From Pelagicoccus enzymogenes (GTDB lineage Bacteria > Verrucomicrobiota > Verrucomicrobiia > Opitutales > Opitutaceae): DNA of 64,000 bases. The DNA is taken from the NCBI RefSeq assembly GCF_014803405.1, contig NZ_JACYFG010000061.1, positions 124,001 to 188,000 of the forward strand, read 5' to 3'. Positions 61,775 to 64,000 of the stretch are shown piece after piece. Within the stretch, counting starts at the first letter, position 1. Every line of letters begins with the position of its first letter. The translations under genes were made by a program, and so were the position numbers. The notes beneath the pieces are model-generated. The model saw nothing but the letters and a program-made list of their open reading frames with translations. It was not told the DNA's origin and ran no database searches.

Positions 61775-63214
61775 ATGTATCCAAAAACTCTATTCATCGT
61801 TCTACTCGCCTTCCTAAGTCTTTCCCAAAGCCACGGAAATTCAGGAACGCAGCTCGCGTTTCCAACCGCGGAAGGCTACGGCAAGTACACCGTCGGCGGA
61901 CGAGGCGGAAAGGTATTCGCCGTGACCAACCTCAACGACTCTGGCGAAGGCAGCCTCCGGGCCGCCATCGAGGCCGAAGGTCCCCGTACCGTCGTATTCA
62001 GAGTATCAGGTACCATCGTCCTTGAAAGCGATCTAAGAATCACCAACCCATACCTCACCATCGCCGGACAAACCGCCCCCGGAGACGGCATTACGCTCAG
62101 GCGCCGCCCTCTACTCATCGACGCGGACGAAGTAATCATTCGCTACATCCGCGTTCGCTTGGGCGACGAGGCGGGCGACTTTCCCGATGCCATCACCAGC
62201 AGGTACACCAAAAACCTAATTTTGGATCACGTTTCCGCCAGCTGGAGTATCGACGAAACCATGACGATTTACCATGGTGAGCATACCACCGTGCAATGGT
62301 GCATTATTTCTGAAAGCCTCTACGAATCTAACCACGCTAAAGGAAACCACGGTTTCGGCGGCATCTGGGGATCCAACTACAGCAGCTACCACCATAACCT
62401 GATTGCCAGCCACTCCAACCGCAGCCCTCGCTTCGCTTCTGGCAGCGGGAACGTCGACTACCGCAACAACGTAGTCTACAACTGGGGCTACGCCTCGACC
62501 TACGGCGCTGAGAACGTTCAGCAATCGAATCGAGAGAAATTCAACTTCTCGAACATCAACATGGTTGCCAATTACTACAAGCCTGGTCCCGCGACCTTGC
62601 CAGGCGCCATCAGCCACCAACTAGCCGCACCCTGGTCCCGCAATGGAGACAGCGACTACGGGAAATGGTACATCGCCGACAACGTCATGGTCGGTAGCGA
62701 GGCCGTTACCAGCGACAACTGGAAAGGCGTTGTGCCATCCCTAACCGCAATCAATGGAGTGCAGAAGCACAATCCGAACAACCTCTCTGCCATCCCAAGT
62801 TTGAAGCTTTTAGCGCCCTGGCCCGCCATGCCGATCCGTCAGCAAACAGCCGAAGAAGCTTATCTTTCCGTCCTCGCCGAAGCCGGAGCCAAGGTTCCCT
62901 CCCGCGATTCCGTCGACCTCCGGATCATAGATGAAGTGAAAAATGGATACGCAACCTACAAAGGCCTGACCTACGAGAACGACCACGAACTCGCCGCCCC
63001 CTCCCAAATGCACGGCATCATTGATTCTCAAAACGATGTCGGCGGCTGGCCCGTGCTACAAAGCCTTCCCGCCCCAGTCGATTCCGACTCAGACGGCATG
63101 CCCGACGCATGGGAAAACGCTCACGGCCTCGACCCTCTGAACCCAAGCGACGGGAACCAGATAGGCCCTGGTGGATACACTCAACTCGAAATTTACTTGA
63201 ACAGCATCATCTAG
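61775..63214 (+). CDS. Secreted PL1-type pectate lyase, copy 3
   Basis: The product has 479 residues with a signal peptide (ending SHGNS). It shares long stretches with the lyase at 53488: FPTAEGYGKYTVGGRGGKVF, GGIWGSNYSSYHHNLIASHS and NMVANYYKPGPAT. An insertion of about 20 residues lies near residue 330. It has the same DSDSDGMPDAWENAHGLDP tail. It is followed after 14 bp by DUF1593 copy D. This recreates the lyase/DUF1593 pair seen near 51,757-56,167, in the opposite internal order to copy B. Confidence 0.9.
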   Translation: MYPKTLFIVLLAFLSLSQSHGNSGTQLAFPTAEGYGKYTVGGRGGKVFAVTNLNDSGEGSLRAAIEAEGPRTVVFRVSGTIVLESDLRITNPYLTIAGQTAPGDGITLRRRPLLIDADEVIIRYIRVRLGDEAGDFPDAITSRYTKNLILDHVSASWSIDETMTIYHGEHTTVQWCIISESLYESNHAKGNHGFGGIWGSNYSSYHHNLIASHSNRSPRFASGSGNVDYRNNVVYNWGYASTYGAENVQQSNREKFNFSNINMVANYYKPGPATLPGAISHQLAAPWSRNGDSDYGKWYIADNVMVGSEAVTSDNWKGVVPSLTAINGVQKHNPNNLSAIPSLKLLAPWPAMPIRQQTAEEAYLSVLAEAGAKVPSRDSVDLRIIDEVKNGYATYKGLTYENDHELAAPSQMHGIIDSQNDVGGWPVLQSLPAPVDSDSDGMPDAWENAHGLDPLNPSDGNQIGPGGYTQLEIYLNSII

Positions 63215-63228
63215 ATCGAACTACCCAT

Positions 63229-64000
63229 ATGAAAAACATCATAGTTCCCCTCTCCCTCTCCTGTTTCGCCTCGTTCCTCAGCTTCGCTGCCGATTCCCCA
63301 TCTAATAGCCAACCAGCAAACGTCGCGGAGAAGACCCGCGTCATCGTCACCAGCGACGGCGAAGTCGACGACGAATGCTCCCTCGTCCGCTTCCTTCTCT
63401 ACACCAACGAATGGGACGTCGAGGGCATCATCACCTCTAGCTCGCAATACCACTGGCAGGGACATCGCTGGGCGGGCGACGACTGGGCACTGCCCTATCT
63501 CGACGCATATGAGACGGTCTACCCAAATCTCGTCAAACACGATCCAGAGTACCCAACTCCTGAATACCTCAGAGAACGCACCCTGCTCGGCAACGTGAAG
63601 GCAGAAGGCGAGATGGATGAAATAACTCCCGGGTCGCAACGCATCGTCGAAGCCCTCTTGGACACATCCGACCCACGTCCCATCTGGCTGCAAGCCTGGG
63701 GAGGTACCAACACCATCGCACGCGCCCTCAAGACCATCGAGGAGTCTCACCCCGACCGCATGGCTGAAGTAGCCGAAAAAATCCGCTTCTACTTCATTTG
63801 GGAGCAGGACGAGACCTACCAAACCTACATCCTGCCGAGTTGGGGACAGTTCAATATCCCAACCATCATCTCCGACCAATTCTGGGCCGTGGCGTACCAA
63901 TGGAATAAAATCCTCCCCGAAAACGAACAACGCTACCTGCGAGCTGACTGGATGAAAGCCAATATCCTCGAAGGGCACGGTGCCCTTTGCTCACTCTACC
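63229..64000 (+). CDS. Secreted DUF1593 (nucleoside-hydrolase-like) protein, copy D, partial
   Basis: The frame is open from an ATG at 63229 to the right edge (257 codons), so the C-terminus is outside the window. A signal peptide (ending SFAAD) is followed by RVIVTSDGEVDDECSLVRFL, the Asp cluster of the family, then SSSQYHWQGHRWAGDDW and WLQAWGGTNTIARALK. It is strikingly similar to copy B at 51757 throughout, which suggests a recent duplication of a DUF1593/lyase block. It is adjacent to a pectate lyase gene. Confidence 0.88.
   Translation, partial: MKNIIVPLSLSCFASFLSFAADSPSNSQPANVAEKTRVIVTSDGEVDDECSLVRFLLYTNEWDVEGIITSSSQYHWQGHRWAGDDWALPYLDAYETVYPNLVKHDPEYPTPEYLRERTLLGNVKAEGEMDEITPGSQRIVEALLDTSDPRPIWLQAWGGTNTIARALKTIEESHPDRMAEVAEKIRFYFIWEQDETYQTYILPSWGQFNIPTIISDQFWAVAYQWNKILPENEQRYLRADWMKANILEGHGALCSLY

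Overview
This 64 kb window is a polysaccharide-degradation and sugar-uptake region from what looks like a marine Verrucomicrobiota bacterium (Opitutia/Puniceicoccales-like; taxonomy is my inference). The basis is moderate-to-high GC, two large TonB-dependent outer-membrane receptors, many secreted glycoside hydrolases and pectate lyases, several proteins of the DUF1593 nucleoside-hydrolase-like family, and secreted enzymes ending in a D-P-D-x-D-G-rich module typical of this phylum. I see no rRNA, tRNA, CRISPR, integrase or intact transposase.

Region 1 (1-33,100), a hemicellulose-type locus. It starts with a partial FG-GAP/UnbV repeat protein. A GH31 alpha-glycosidase, a GH2 beta-galactosidase-type enzyme, an MFS sugar porter and a TonB receptor follow. 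A two-component system has one sensor kinase flanked by two near-identical NarL-type response regulators. Next come a large multidomain secreted enzyme and a second TonB receptor. A forward operon of GH2, a double-propeller GH43 lipoprotein, an internally deleted GH43-CBM32 remnant and a GH105-BNR propeller fusion closes the region, followed by a decayed GH43-like gene tail.

Region 2 (33,100-39,450). A 1665-residue GH115 alpha-glucuronidase with duplicated N-terminal modules, then an orphan ECF sigma factor.

Region 3 (39,400-51,500), a pentose uptake and catabolism operon on the minus strand. In transcription order it encodes a FucI-like isomerase, a split transketolase (two subunits), an FGGY kinase, a ribose-type solute-binding protein, a DUF2291 protein, an ABC ATPase, a permease and a secreted DUF1593 protein. 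A divergent AraC regulator lies upstream. The gene set matches the isomerase/kinase/split-transketolase pathway known for D-apiose, a branched furanose found in pectin (RG-II, seagrass apiogalacturonan).

Region 4 (51,700-64,000), a pectin locus on the plus strand. DUF1593 and pectate-lyase genes alternate (DUF1593-PL1, DUF1593-PL-PL1, PL1-DUF1593) around a Tat-exported Gfo/Idh/MocA oxidoreductase and a CE8 pectin esterase interrupted near its C-terminus by an in-frame TGA.

How it may work together: a palindrome, TCCCC(C)-N4-GGGGGA, occurs at five intergenic sites. They precede the GH31 gene, the two-component system, the TonB/GH2 divergent pair (two copies) and GH115, so regions 1 and 2 look like one regulon run by the NarL-type regulators. 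In regions 3 and 4, PL1 and CE8 enzymes would open the galacturonan backbone. The DUF1593 proteins, four in 25 kb and one beside the pentose transporter, are candidates for a secreted furanosidase that frees the pentose imported and metabolised by region 3. That last link is a hypothesis.
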